Below, piece by piece: positions 43,716-52,692 of a stretch of 64,000 bases of DNA. The position numbers and the translations under genes are program-made. The stretch's first letter is position 1, and the number at the start of each line of letters is the position of its first letter. Origin of the DNA: Pedobacter indicus (lineage in GTDB: Bacteria > Bacteroidota > Bacteroidia > Sphingobacteriales > Sphingobacteriaceae); the NCBI RefSeq assembly GCF_003449035.1, contig NZ_QRGB01000001.1, positions 2,294,001 to 2,358,000 of the forward strand. Direction: 5' to 3'. Under the pieces are notes generated by a model. It had not been told where the DNA came from, made no database searches, and worked only from the letters and a program-made list of their open reading frames with translations.

Positions 43716-44672
43716 TTAAATATCACCGTATGCCTCTAAAATTCGTCTCACAAGTTTATGACGAACTACATCTGTCCCACTCAAATAGATAATATCAATG
43801 CCCTCAATGTTATCTAATAGTTTAATGGCGGTGTTCAAACCAGATTGCTGTTTTTTCGGTAAGTCGATCTGTGTTACATCCCCCGTGACGATAAACTTCG
43901 CGGTTGGTCCCATTCGGGTTAAAAACATTTTTAATTGCAGATCTGTAGCATTTTGCGCCTCGTCCAAAATCACGAAACAGTTGTCAAGCGTCCTTCCCCT
44001 CATAAACGCCAATGGAGCTACTTCGATTACACGGTTTTCCAACATATACTTCAGACGCTCTGCCGGAATCATGTCATCGAGTGCATCGTAGAGCGGTCTT
44101 AAATATGGGTCTACCTTTTCTTTCAGATCCCCCGGAAGAAAACCTAGATTCTCACCTGCTTCAACGGCTGGGCGGGTCAAGATAATTCGCTTCACTTCCT
44201 TGTTTTTTAATGCCCTAACCGCTAAAGCTACCGCTGTGTAAGTTTTGCCAGTACCCGCTGGACCAATAGCAAAGAGAATATCATTTTTCAGAATGCTATC
44301 CGCCATTTTTCGTTGATTTGGCGTACGTGCTTTGATAATCAGCCCATTAGGGCCGAAAACAAGAGGCTCTCCCGTTTTTGAGCCTTTGGTATCCTCTTTT
44401 TTTACCTCCTTGTCGTCTCGTCTGATATCGAAAATATTCTCTACATCTTGAGCATTGAGTCGATTAAACTTTTCGACGTGTGCTAGTACCGACTGAAAAT
44501 AATCTTGAAAAGCTGTTAGCTCATTATCGTCACCCAAAACTTTAAAATCTGTACCTCTGGCCACCATCTTTAATTTTGGAAACTGTTTTCTGATTACTTC
44601 AAAGTTTTCATTTTCAGGCCCCCACAACACTGATGGGTCCACGTGTTCCAGATCAATCTTTACTTCATTCAA
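43716..44672 (-). CDS. PhoH family ATPase
   Basis: 318 residues. The P-loop is A-I-G-P-A-G-T-G-K-T-Y-T, followed by T-R-P-A-V-E-A-G-E-N-L-G-F-L-P-G and a Walker B-like F-V-I-L-D-E-A-Q-N. The N-terminal 100 residues are the KH-like part usual in PhoL-type proteins linked to ribosome or RNA metabolism. No ATG fits the family opening, so I take a TTG at 44672 giving NEVKIDLEHVDPS. A longer frame from a TTG at 44744 adds residues unlike the family. It leads the purC-STAS-rnz run. Confidence 0.9.
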   Translation of the reverse strand: MNEVKIDLEHVDPSVLWGPENENFEVIRKQFPKLKMVARGTDFKVLGDDNELTAFQDYFQSVLAHVEKFNRLNAQDVENIFDIRRDDKEVKKEDTKGSKTGEPLVFGPNGLIIKARTPNQRKMADSILKNDILFAIGPAGTGKTYTAVALAVRALKNKEVKRIILTRPAVEAGENLGFLPGDLKEKVDPYLRPLYDALDDMIPAERLKYMLENRVIEVAPLAFMRGRTLDNCFVILDEAQNATDLQLKMFLTRMGPTAKFIVTGDVTQIDLPKKQQSGLNTAIKLLDNIEGIDIIYLSGTDVVRHKLVRRILEAYGDI

Positions 44673-44846
44673 ATTTATGTAATTTAAGACGTTATTTATT
44701 GTGCAATAAAAATTGAATATTTGCAGTGCAAAATCCTTACGCAAGATTACTAATAATGGCGGATAAAAAAAAGCAAAATAATTCTGCTTATGTTTGCAAA
44801 AAAATGAATTGAAAACTAATTCAGACTGTAGGAGGTATTTAAAATA

Positions 44847-45629
44847 ATGGGTATTATCACCTTAACGACAGATTTAGGACATAAAGACTTTTATCAGGCT
44901 GCTTTAAAAGGCAGTTTGTTATCCTTATTACCAGCCGTTAGAATTGTTGATATATCACATGATATTACTCCCTTCGATCTTCAACAAGCCGCTTTTATTA
45001 TCAAGAACTCCTACCATTATTTTCCAAAGAAAACGGTTCATTTGATTGGTGTTGATTCGGTCTATAATAAAGAGACACGATACCTTGCCATGAAATATAA
45101 AGGCTATTATTTTATCGGTGCTGACAATGGTATTTTTTCATTGATATTTGATGACCATCCCGAGGAAATTGTAGAAATTTCAATTATACAAGATTTGAAA
45201 TTTCTACACTTCCCGTTGACTGATATTTTTGCGAAAGCGGCTTGTCATTTAGCCAAAGGGGGCAAACTCATAGAAATAGGCGAGCCGGTTGACAGCTTGG
45301 TAGAACGAAAAATATTGGAGCCGATCGTAGACGAGGATTCCATCAGGGGACGCGTTATATATATCGATTCTTTTCAAAATGTTATAACGAATATTCACAA
45401 GGAGGTATTTACTCGGGTGCAACGAGACCGTCCTTTTGTTTTATATTTCAAGCGTAACGAAACTATTAGTCATCTGAGTTGGCATTACAACGAGGTTCCC
45501 GAAGGCGAAAAGCTATGTCTATTTGGGATCAGCAATTACTTAGAAATTGCAATTAACAAAGGCAATGCCAGTGGTCTGCTCGGTCTCAAAGCAGATGAGG
45601 TTGTTCGGATAGAATTTTTAAACAAATAA
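44847..45629 (+). CDS. S-adenosyl-L-methionine hydrolase (adenosine-forming), DUF62 family
   Basis: 260 residues of the fluorinase/chlorinase superfamily. It opens I-T-L-T-T-D-L-G-H-K-D-F-Y and has V-D-I-S-H-D-I, G-A-D-N-G-I-F-S and I-D-S-F-Q-N-V-I-T-N. Ordinary bacterial members split SAM with water into adenosine and methionine. It has a strong AGGAGG ribosome binding site about ten bases before ATG, rare in this window, and a TATGTTTG box at 44789-44796. It is divergent from phoH. Confidence 0.92.
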   Translation: MGIITLTTDLGHKDFYQAALKGSLLSLLPAVRIVDISHDITPFDLQQAAFIIKNSYHYFPKKTVHLIGVDSVYNKETRYLAMKYKGYYFIGADNGIFSLIFDDHPEEIVEISIIQDLKFLHFPLTDIFAKAACHLAKGGKLIEIGEPVDSLVERKILEPIVDEDSIRGRVIYIDSFQNVITNIHKEVFTRVQRDRPFVLYFKRNETISHLSWHYNEVPEGEKLCLFGISNYLEIAINKGNASGLLGLKADEVVRIEFLNK

Positions 45630-45636
45630 AATCATA

Positions 45637-46167
45637 ATGTATTTTCATCGAAGTATAACTTTATTTGTGTTTTTCCTGTTTTCCTGCTTTCAGGTCTACT
45701 CACAAGATAGCCTTGCTTATGAAGTTCAACGCCAGCGTGTTAACGAACTTCTTGATCAACGAAGCGCACGTTTTGGTCAGTTCAATCAAAGCTTGGAAGC
45801 CCGAACAGGGATTTTCGGGTTAAAAACGAAAAAAGATATGCAGGCATCCATTGATATCCTGCGTGAGATCGTTCAAACCGACAATCATATTTTTAAGGAA
45901 ACCAAGGTTTTATTGGATTATAAGGATATGGAGAAAACATTCATTTCCTATCAAGCCGAAGAAAATAAAGATCGAATCAACGGTTATGTCAACACCATTA
46001 GTAAACTCCAAAAACACCAAGAATCGCAAACGCTGCAAATTGAAGAACTGGAGAACCAATCCAGCCGTTATCTGACCCTACTGATCTTTTGTTTGATTCT
46101 TGTCATTATTTTGACAGTTCTACTCTATAAGCTCAAATTTAGATCTAAAACAAAAGGTATACAGTAA
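45637..46167 (+). CDS. Exported coiled-coil protein with C-terminal membrane helix, unknown function
   Basis: 176 residues. A signal peptide (1-22, ending V-Y-S-Q) is followed by a helical region rich in Gln, Glu and Lys. A probable coiled coil (about 110-145) precedes one membrane helix (about 147-165) and a basic end. It would lie in the periplasm anchored to the inner membrane. I do not recognise a family. It begins 7 bp after the SAM hydrolase gene and is probably co-transcribed. Confidence 0.65.
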   Translation: MYFHRSITLFVFFLFSCFQVYSQDSLAYEVQRQRVNELLDQRSARFGQFNQSLEARTGIFGLKTKKDMQASIDILREIVQTDNHIFKETKVLLDYKDMEKTFISYQAEENKDRINGYVNTISKLQKHQESQTLQIEELENQSSRYLTLLIFCLILVIILTVLLYKLKFRSKTKGIQ

Positions 46168-46213
46168 TTCTTTATTACTTTTGATCCGATATAGATTTTC
46201 GTATTAAATAAAC

Positions 46214-48040
46214 ATGGCCCGTAAAGTATCTACGTCTAAAGAAGAGCTCCCAAAAGCTAAAATAAATAAAGACACATTAAAAAGTGTAAAAAAGTTATTA
46301 AAGTATCTCCAGCCCTATCGTACAAAGTTTGCCATCGGGATGATATTCCTCTTCTTTTCAAGTGTTACGGTATTGGCTTTTCCGGCCCTTTTAGGTGCTA
46401 TGATTGATGCGGCACAATCCATACAAAAATATGACTGGCTCCCGATGAGTATACAAACCATTGGTATCATCTCATTTATTATTTTATTATTTCAAGCTTT
46501 CGTATCTTTTTTCCGCATACGTCTCTTTGTCGAAGTTTCTGAAAAATCAATTGCTGATATTCGTCGCGACACCTATTTCAATCTCATCTCTCTTCCGATG
46601 AATTTCTTTTCCAATCGCTGGGTTGGTGAGTTAAATAGTCGCCTCTCTGCAGATTTAACGCAAATTCAAACTACCATGACAACTACACTGGCTGAAATGA
46701 TCCGCCAGGTAATAACCTTAATCGGCGGTTTGGTTTTTTTAATTGTTGTCTCGCCTAAACTTACTTTGCTTAATTTGGCTATCCTCCCATTAATGATTAT
46801 AGCAGCTGTCTTTTTCGGTCGTTTCATCCGTAAACTATCTCGGGAAACTCAGGATAAACTTGCTGATTCCAATACCATTATTCAGGAATCGCTTTTAGGA
46901 ATCGCCAATGTAAAAGCCTTTGTTAATGAAGCCTTTGAAGCAGGTCGTTACAAAAGGTCTCTCTCAGAGGTTGTACAGGTGGCTATTCGCGGAGCTAATT
47001 ATCGCGGTGCGTTTGTCTCTTTTATTATTTTCTGCATTTTCGGTGCTATTATCAGTGTTATCTGGTATGGTTCAACCTTAGTTTATAGCGGCGAAATGTC
47101 CGTAGGTGATCTGACCACCTATATCCTCTATTCCATGTTTGTAGCTGGCTCAATGGGCAGTTTTCCCGACCTTTATGCGAATGTTCAGAAGGCTGTAGGT
47201 GCCAGCGAACGTGTTATCGAGCTGCTGGAAGAAAATAAAGAAGCGATCTCTCTGCAAACTGTTGACCCTGCGAATGTGGAGAAACTCTCAGGCGATCTTG
47301 CTTTTGATCGTGTGTCTTTCGCCTATCCATCCAGAAAAGAAGTAGATGTTCTGAAAGGAATTTCTTTTCAGGTCAACGCTGGTGAAAAGCTGGCCATCGT
47401 TGGTTCTAGTGGTAGTGGAAAGTCAACCATTGCTTCTTTGATCCTACGCTTTTATGATCCTCAGGGCGGGAACATTCTTTTTGATGGGAGATCTGCAGGC
47501 TCCTACTCTTTAACAGATATCCGCAGCCAGATTGCCATTGTTCCACAAGATGTTCTGTTGTTCGGTGGCAGCATACGCGACAATATAGCCTATGGAAAAC
47601 TCAGTGCAACAGAAGAAGAAATCATCGAAGCGGCAACCCGGGCGAATGCACATGAATTCATTTCTGGTTTTCCAGAAGGCTATCAAACCTTGGTTGGGGA
47701 ACGAGGCGTTAAACTCTCGGGTGGGCAGCGCCAACGGATAGCGATTGCGCGCGCGTTATTAAAAGATCCCGCTATCCTTATTTTAGATGAAGCTACTTCT
47801 TCTTTAGATTCAGAATCAGAACGCCTTGTCCAAGAAGCTTTGGAAGAACTTTTAAAGAACCGCACATCAATTATCATTGCCCACCGTTTATCAACTATCC
47901 GTCAGGTTGATAAGATTATTGTCGTAAACGAAGGTAGAGTTGTTGAAAGTGGTAACCATGACGAGCTGATGCAAAATGACGGCGGGATGTATCGATACCT
48001 TACTGAACTTCAAACAGAAAACAAACCAATTCAGCTTTAA
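46214..48040 (+). CDS. ABC transporter, fused permease and ATPase (MsbA-like)
   Basis: 608 residues: about six membrane helices in the first 340, then one ABC domain. Walker A is G-S-S-G-S-G-K-S-T near 397-405, the signature L-S-G-G-Q-R-Q-R near 502-509, and Walker B I-L-I-L-D-E. This half-transporter architecture is shared by MsbA (lipid A flippase), multidrug exporters and others. With KDO genes in the window an MsbA role is possible, but the sequence alone does not decide. All nucleotide-site motifs are intact. Confidence 0.9.
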   Translation: MARKVSTSKEELPKAKINKDTLKSVKKLLKYLQPYRTKFAIGMIFLFFSSVTVLAFPALLGAMIDAAQSIQKYDWLPMSIQTIGIISFIILLFQAFVSFFRIRLFVEVSEKSIADIRRDTYFNLISLPMNFFSNRWVGELNSRLSADLTQIQTTMTTTLAEMIRQVITLIGGLVFLIVVSPKLTLLNLAILPLMIIAAVFFGRFIRKLSRETQDKLADSNTIIQESLLGIANVKAFVNEAFEAGRYKRSLSEVVQVAIRGANYRGAFVSFIIFCIFGAIISVIWYGSTLVYSGEMSVGDLTTYILYSMFVAGSMGSFPDLYANVQKAVGASERVIELLEENKEAISLQTVDPANVEKLSGDLAFDRVSFAYPSRKEVDVLKGISFQVNAGEKLAIVGSSGSGKSTIASLILRFYDPQGGNILFDGRSAGSYSLTDIRSQIAIVPQDVLLFGGSIRDNIAYGKLSATEEEIIEAATRANAHEFISGFPEGYQTLVGERGVKLSGGQRQRIAIARALLKDPAILILDEATSSLDSESERLVQEALEELLKNRTSIIIAHRLSTIRQVDKIIVVNEGRVVESGNHDELMQNDGGMYRYLTELQTENKPIQL

Positions 48041-48055
48041 GCTGTTCTTCGTTAT

Positions 48056-48199
48056 ATGAAGAAATTATTTTTCAAATTGTTGTTGAAATTTAATAATGCC
48101 GTATTGCCTCGTTACGCGGGTAAAGATCCCTTAAAACTCACGCAGTTTCAAAAAGCTATATTGGCTTTTCGCTATTGGGTATTAAAGAATGCTCTATAA
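48056..48199 (+). CDS. 47-residue basic small protein downstream of the ABC exporter
   Basis: ATG at 48056, TAA at 48197-48199. The protein opens [18 protein letters not shown] and continues [29 protein letters not shown]. It has a basic amphipathic N-terminal helix, a G-K-D-P-x-K-L turn and a second amphipathic helix with F-R-Y-W. This pattern looks like a short family I recall from Bacteroidota genomes, though without known function. It starts 15 bases after the exporter stop and overlaps the end of the convergent ATPase gene by six bases. Confidence 0.6.
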   Translation: MKKLFFKLLLKFNNAVLPRYAGKDPLKLTQFQKAILAFRYWVLKNAL

Positions 48200-48958
48200 T
48201 AGGTTTCCCCGGTTGCGTTTTTCTTCCTCTCGCAAAGCTTCCAAACGTGGCGAAACACTTTTAACAGTGTCATTTTTGTAATCATCCTCGATCAGTCCAT
48301 CACGCATCCGGACAATCCGATGCGCATGTTGCGCAATATCCTCTTCGTGCGTCACCAGAACAATCGTATTTCCCTTTGAATGTATTTCTTCCAATAAACC
48401 CATAATTTCAACGGAAGTTTTGGTATCAAGATTACCTGTTGGTTCATCAGCAAGAATAATAGAGGGATTATTGATCAGCGCTCGAGCAACAGCTACCCGC
48501 TGACGCTGGCCACCCGACAGCTCGTTTGGTTTATGGTGCACACGGTTACCTAAACCCACATTTTCCAAAGCCTCTTGTGCTCTGGTTAACCGGTTTGCTT
48601 TGTTGACACCAGCATAGACCAAGGGTAACGCTACGTTATCTAACGAAGTTGAACGAGGTAGGAGATTAAAAGTCTGAAAAACAAAGCCAATTTCTTTATT
48701 TCTCACATCTGCAAGATCATCTTCCGACATTTCACTTACACGGATATTATTCAGGTAGTATTCTCCACGAGTCGGCGTATCCAAACAGCCTAAAATATTC
48801 ATTAGTGTCGATTTCCCCGAACCCGAAGGTCCCATCAAGGCGACAAACTCCCCCTTTTGAATCTGAAGTGTAACAGACTTCAGAGCGTGAATTGTTTCAG
48901 CACCAATAACGTATTTTCGGCCAATATCGGTAATGTTAATAAGCGGTTGATCAGTCAT
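48194..48958 (-). CDS. ABC transporter ATP-binding protein, LolD/MacB type
   Basis: 254 residues. Walker A is G-P-S-G-S-G-K-S-T with Lys49, the signature [15 protein letters not shown], and Walker [13 protein letters not shown]. The [10 protein letters not shown] form is the hallmark of the LolD/FtsE/MacB class. The matching permease is not adjacent, so the cargo (lipoprotein release, peptide or drug export) is open. A 30-residue tail follows the core. It is 49 bp downstream of plsC. Confidence 0.92.
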   Translation of the reverse strand: MTDQPLINITDIGRKYVIGAETIHALKSVTLQIQKGEFVALMGPSGSGKSTLMNILGCLDTPTRGEYYLNNIRVSEMSEDDLADVRNKEIGFVFQTFNLLPRSTSLDNVALPLVYAGVNKANRLTRAQEALENVGLGNRVHHKPNELSGGQRQRVAVARALINNPSIILADEPTGNLDTKTSVEIMGLLEEIHSKGNTIVLVTHEEDIAQHAHRIVRMRDGLIEDDYKNDTVKSVSPRLEALREEEKRNRGNLL

Positions 48959-49007
48959 TCTTTCAAAGCCTTTTAGTTTAGACTAGTCAATCCTTCATTT
49001 GTTACGT

Positions 49008-49727
49008 TCAATTTGAACTTAAGTTTTTTTGGAAAAGATCATAAACTCGATCCCTCAAATCATCGACATGCAAGTTTAGTGCTTCACCATCAACAGGTTT
49101 AAGAACTTGGATGTGAATGCTTCCTGCTTGACTGCCCTTTTTACTCCCATCATCCCAAAATAGTTCCCATGCGTCTTTAATAATAACTGGTAAAATTGGA
49201 ATTTTCAGCTCTGTTGCTAATCTGAACACACCATTCTTAAAAGGATCAAGAACCGGAGGGTATTCATCGCCAATCCCACCCTCAGGAAAAATTACAATAC
49301 TTTTATCCTCTAGCAAATACTTTTCGGCTCTTTTAAAAGCACGAAATGAAGACATTTTGCTTGATCGATTTACAGGTATATCAATTGTTCTGAAAAATAA
49401 ACCCGTTACAGGGTTGTTCAAAAGTTCATCTTTCCCGATAAATGAAAAGTCATTTTTGCACACCTTAATCAATGCCGTTATATCTAGATTCGAAGTATGA
49501 TTAGCGCAAATAATATAGTTCTGACTCCAGTCAACTTCTTCCTCCCATTTGATTTTATAACGGAACCCCACAAAGGAAGAGGCTGTTAGGGCTATCCATT
49601 TCCGTATTCTTACAAAAGTTGAATAATGTTTATTGCTGTTCTTTTTCAAAAAGGACAGCAATGGCCAGAACGGTAGAAATACAATGAAAACCGCAACAAG
49701 GTATAAGTGCCGATGTAGCTGTTTCAT
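49008..49727 (-). CDS. 1-acyl-sn-glycerol-3-phosphate acyltransferase (PlsC-like)
   Basis: 239 residues. An N-terminal membrane helix (about 8-27) precedes the acyltransferase motif H77-x4-D82 in N-H-T-S-N-L-D, followed by F-P-E-G-G-I-G-D-E and L-P-V-I-I-K-D-A. It adds the second acyl chain to lysophosphatidate in membrane lipid synthesis. It follows the desaturase gene by 14 bp, and the two likely act on the same acyl pool. Confidence 0.9.
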   Translation of the reverse strand: MKQLHRHLYLVAVFIVFLPFWPLLSFLKKNSNKHYSTFVRIRKWIALTASSFVGFRYKIKWEEEVDWSQNYIICANHTSNLDITALIKVCKNDFSFIGKDELLNNPVTGLFFRTIDIPVNRSSKMSSFRAFKRAEKYLLEDKSIVIFPEGGIGDEYPPVLDPFKNGVFRLATELKIPILPVIIKDAWELFWDDGSKKGSQAGSIHIQVLKPVDGEALNLHVDDLRDRVYDLFQKNLSSN

Positions 49728-49741
49728 GGTCTAAAAAACCA

Positions 49742-50845
49742 TTAAATTTCCCCGTGGGCGAAGATAGACTCTTTCACCCCACTTTTTTTCAGCAGGTAAT
49801 AATGAGACAGCATCGCCTGGTATGCCGGATAACACTTGTACGGCAAATTATACTCTTCTGCATAGCGACGGATGATCGGCGTAATCCGTGGATAATAGGT
49901 ATGCGCAACATGCGGGAACAGATGATGTGCAACATGATGTGTGAAGCCACCAAAAAGGAAATTAGCTAATTTACTGTCAGCGCTAAAATCTTTGGTGACC
50001 ATCAATTGATGCTCGGCCCAGGTACTGTTCATTTTCCCGTCCTCAGGTGGCATTGGAAAGACAGCGTCTTCATCAACATGGGTTGAAATTAATGCAACGA
50101 CCCCTAAAAGACTTGCCGAAATATGCATGACAAACCAAGCCAATACAATTAAGTACCAAGGGTGATTTAAAACAAGAATCGGAATTCCGATCAAGTAGAA
50201 AAGATTGAAAATCTTCGCGGCAAACATTTTCACATATTCAATCTTCGGAATCTTTAAAATTCTCTTCAAATAATTGTCTTTCGTTCCGAAGAAATCTTTA
50301 AAGTCGCGAATAAACAGCCAGTTCAATGTGTACAATGGGTACAAGAGCCACATATAGATATGCTGATACTTATGTATCTTCAACAAAGGACTGTCTGGAA
50401 ACAAATGTACCAAGTCGCTTTGTTTGATATCGGTATCCCAATTCTGTACATTTGGATATGGGTGGTGTAGCAGAACATGTCGTTTCGACCAGATGTAGTT
50501 ATTACTACCAAAAAGTTCCAAAACGTACATAAACCATTTGTTATATTTCTTGTTCTTGAATACAGCTCCATGCGCGGCATCGTGGAAAGCATTGATAAAC
50601 AAGATGATCGTGTTGAAACCTAATAAGATATAGAAAAAGAAAAGAAGAAACGTGTTATTTCCAAAAATTAAAATGCATGCATATAAGACAAAGTAAGATA
50701 TCAATACACCGATTGATTTGATGACATTTAATCGTTGAATTTTAGCGTTATTTAAAACAGTTTCCTGAACTTCTTTCTGTAACTTTTTAAAAAAATCATC
50801 AGGTCCTGCTTTTCGGTACGTGGGTCTAACAAGTGTATCTTTCAT
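49742..50845 (-). CDS. Membrane fatty acid desaturase
   Basis: 367 residues with four main membrane helices. The three histidine boxes are H88-D-A-A-H92, H123-V-L-L-H127-H128 and H-H-V-A-H-H-L-F-P-H near residue 310, enough for a di-iron site. No cytochrome b5 domain is present. The layout is like acyl-lipid or linoleoyl-CoA type desaturases. It leads the desaturase-plsC-ABC unit and probably tunes membrane fluidity, for example in the cold. Confidence 0.9.
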   Translation of the reverse strand: MKDTLVRPTYRKAGPDDFFKKLQKEVQETVLNNAKIQRLNVIKSIGVLISYFVLYACILIFGNNTFLLFFFYILLGFNTIILFINAFHDAAHGAVFKNKKYNKWFMYVLELFGSNNYIWSKRHVLLHHPYPNVQNWDTDIKQSDLVHLFPDSPLLKIHKYQHIYMWLLYPLYTLNWLFIRDFKDFFGTKDNYLKRILKIPKIEYVKMFAAKIFNLFYLIGIPILVLNHPWYLIVLAWFVMHISASLLGVVALISTHVDEDAVFPMPPEDGKMNSTWAEHQLMVTKDFSADSKLANFLFGGFTHHVAHHLFPHVAHTYYPRITPIIRRYAEEYNLPYKCYPAYQAMLSHYYLLKKSGVKESIFAHGEI

Positions 50846-51022
50846 TAATTAAACTGACTTAAAACGATTGCTGTAAACAAATAACTAAAGCCATATTAGC
50901 TAGACAAAAATAGCAATTAAACCAGATAATTCGTGCCTTCTATAAATCAAATTGTTTGGTTAAGGTCAAATTTATTTAAAGAGAGATTGCATTTCTCCCT
51001 GCAAATTATTCGCTATCAAAGC

Positions 51023-51052
51023 TTGACGTATTGCAGGAAATCTGTATTTTCG
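51023..51052 (+). promoter_or_regulatory. Promoter of the trpS-dNK-kdsB operon
   Basis: TTG (51023-51025), a 19-nt spacer and TATTTTCG (51045-51052). The last four bases read TTCG rather than TTTG. The ATG of trpS begins seven bases after the box, so the leader is almost absent. Confidence 0.65.
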
Positions 51053-51059
51053 CAGGTAT

Positions 51060-52055
51060 ATGGAAACAGTTGTTAGCGGTATCCGGAGCACCGGAAAATT
51101 ACACCTAGGAAATTACTATGGAGCAATAAAAAATTTCCTGGAAATGCAGAATAATCATAATTGCTTTTTCTTTATTGCGGATCTTCATGCTCTTACTACC
51201 CATCCTACTTCATCGGAAATGCATGCAAATGTTAGGCAAGTGGTTACAGAATACCTGGCTGCAGGAATCGATCCCGAAAAAGCAACAATATACGTACAAT
51301 CGGATGTCCCGGAAACGGTCGAACTTTATCTTTATTTAAATATGAACGCCTATCTGGGCGAACTGGAGCGGAGCGCTTCTTTTAAAGATAAGGTACGTTC
51401 ACATCCAGACAACGTCAATGCTGGACTTCTCACCTATCCGGTATTAATGGCTGCAGATATTTTGATCCACCGGGCTACGAAAGTACCAGTTGGAAAAGAT
51501 CAGGAACAACATCTTGAAATGGCACGTACCTTTGGTAACCGGTTTAACCGTTTGTATCAAAGCGAATACTTTCCAGAACCTTATGCATTTAGCTTCCAGC
51601 AGAAATTGGTTAAGATCCCTGGTCTTGACGGGAAGGGTAAAATGGGCAAATCAGAGGGAGAAGCAAATGCGATCTATCTATCCGATTCTCCAGATGTTAT
51701 TCGTAAAAAAGTGATGAAGGCGCTTACAGATTCAGGTCCTACTGAAGAAAATCAAGAAAAGCCAGATTATATTCAGAATTTATTTGACCTTATGACAATT
51801 GTTTCAAGCGAAGATACCGTGAATCATTTTGATAAGCTATACAACTCCTGCCAGATCCGATACGGCGACTTTAAAAAACAGCTCGCAGAAGATATGATCA
51901 TAGCCACTGATCCTATTCGAAACCGGATAAACGATATCGCTAACGATCATGACTATCTCCGCAAGGTAGTTACCCTAGGCGCAGAGAAAGCAAGAGCATC
52001 TGCTCAAAAAACAATCTCGGACGTTCGTGAACTAATCGGAATTAAGCCTTTTTAA
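51060..52055 (+). CDS. trpS: Tryptophanyl-tRNA synthetase
   Basis: 331 residues, a class I enzyme of normal length. The HIGH motif is K-L-H-L-G-N (His15), close to the N terminus as usual in TrpRS. The KMSKS motif is K-M-G-K-S near 194-198. It also has G-I-R-S-T-G and P-V-G-K-D-Q-E-Q-H. It heads a three-gene operon with gaps of 2 and 20 bp. Confidence 0.97.
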   Translation: METVVSGIRSTGKLHLGNYYGAIKNFLEMQNNHNCFFFIADLHALTTHPTSSEMHANVRQVVTEYLAAGIDPEKATIYVQSDVPETVELYLYLNMNAYLGELERSASFKDKVRSHPDNVNAGLLTYPVLMAADILIHRATKVPVGKDQEQHLEMARTFGNRFNRLYQSEYFPEPYAFSFQQKLVKIPGLDGKGKMGKSEGEANAIYLSDSPDVIRKKVMKALTDSGPTEENQEKPDYIQNLFDLMTIVSSEDTVNHFDKLYNSCQIRYGDFKKQLAEDMIIATDPIRNRINDIANDHDYLRKVVTLGAEKARASAQKTISDVRELIGIKPF

Positions 52056-52057
52056 TT

Positions 52058-52672
52058 ATGCATATAGCTATTGTAGGTAATATCGGTGCCGGTAAAACAA
52101 CTTTAACAGAGTTACTTTCCAAGCAGCTAGGCTATGAACCGCAGTTCGAGGCAGTCGAGCATAACCCCTATCTTGAAGATTTCTATAGTGATATGAAGCG
52201 CTGGTCCTTTAATCTGCAGATTTTCTTCCTGAACAGTCGTTTTCGTCATATGCTCGCTTTGCAAAAAGAAAAACGCGATATCATTCAGGATCGTACGATT
52301 TATGAAGATGCCTATATATTCGCTGAAAACTTGCATGATATGGGTTTAATGAGCAAACGTGATTTCGAAAATTACAGCAATATTTTCGAGAGTGTCCTAC
52401 AATTTGTCATTGCTCCCGATCTTCTGATTTATTTAAGAGCCTCTGTACCCACACTCGTTAAAAATATCCAGATCAGAGGTCGTGATTATGAAGCGGGTAT
52501 TCGTCTTGATTACCTGTCGAAATTGAATGATAAATATGAGAAGTGGATTAGCAGCTATGATGGCGGGAAATTGCTGATTTTAGACAAGGACAAACTTGAT
52601 TTTGCGAACAAAACAGAAGATCTCGCTTTCGTTATCGAGAGTGTCGAAAGGGAGCTACACGGATTATTCTAG
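52058..52672 (+). CDS. Deoxynucleoside kinase
   Basis: 204 residues, the dNK/dGK-dAK fold. The P-loop is G-N-I-G-A-G-K-T at 7-14, with Q-D-R-T-I-Y-E-D-A (DRS-type motif) and a lid R-G-R-D-Y-E. It phosphorylates deoxynucleosides for salvage; specificity (purine or pyrimidine) cannot be read directly. It starts 2 bp after trpS and is surely co-transcribed. Confidence 0.92.
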   Translation: MHIAIVGNIGAGKTTLTELLSKQLGYEPQFEAVEHNPYLEDFYSDMKRWSFNLQIFFLNSRFRHMLALQKEKRDIIQDRTIYEDAYIFAENLHDMGLMSKRDFENYSNIFESVLQFVIAPDLLIYLRASVPTLVKNIQIRGRDYEAGIRLDYLSKLNDKYEKWISSYDGGKLLILDKDKLDFANKTEDLAFVIESVERELHGLF

Positions 52673-52692
52673 TATTACGTAGACTATTTAAT

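Noticed and set aside
44673-44744. Longer N terminus for the PhoH protein from a TTG at 44744
   Set aside because: The extra residues (FALQIFNFYCTINN) do not look like the family; homologs open with an NE-V/L-x-I-L stretch that begins at the TTG at 44672.
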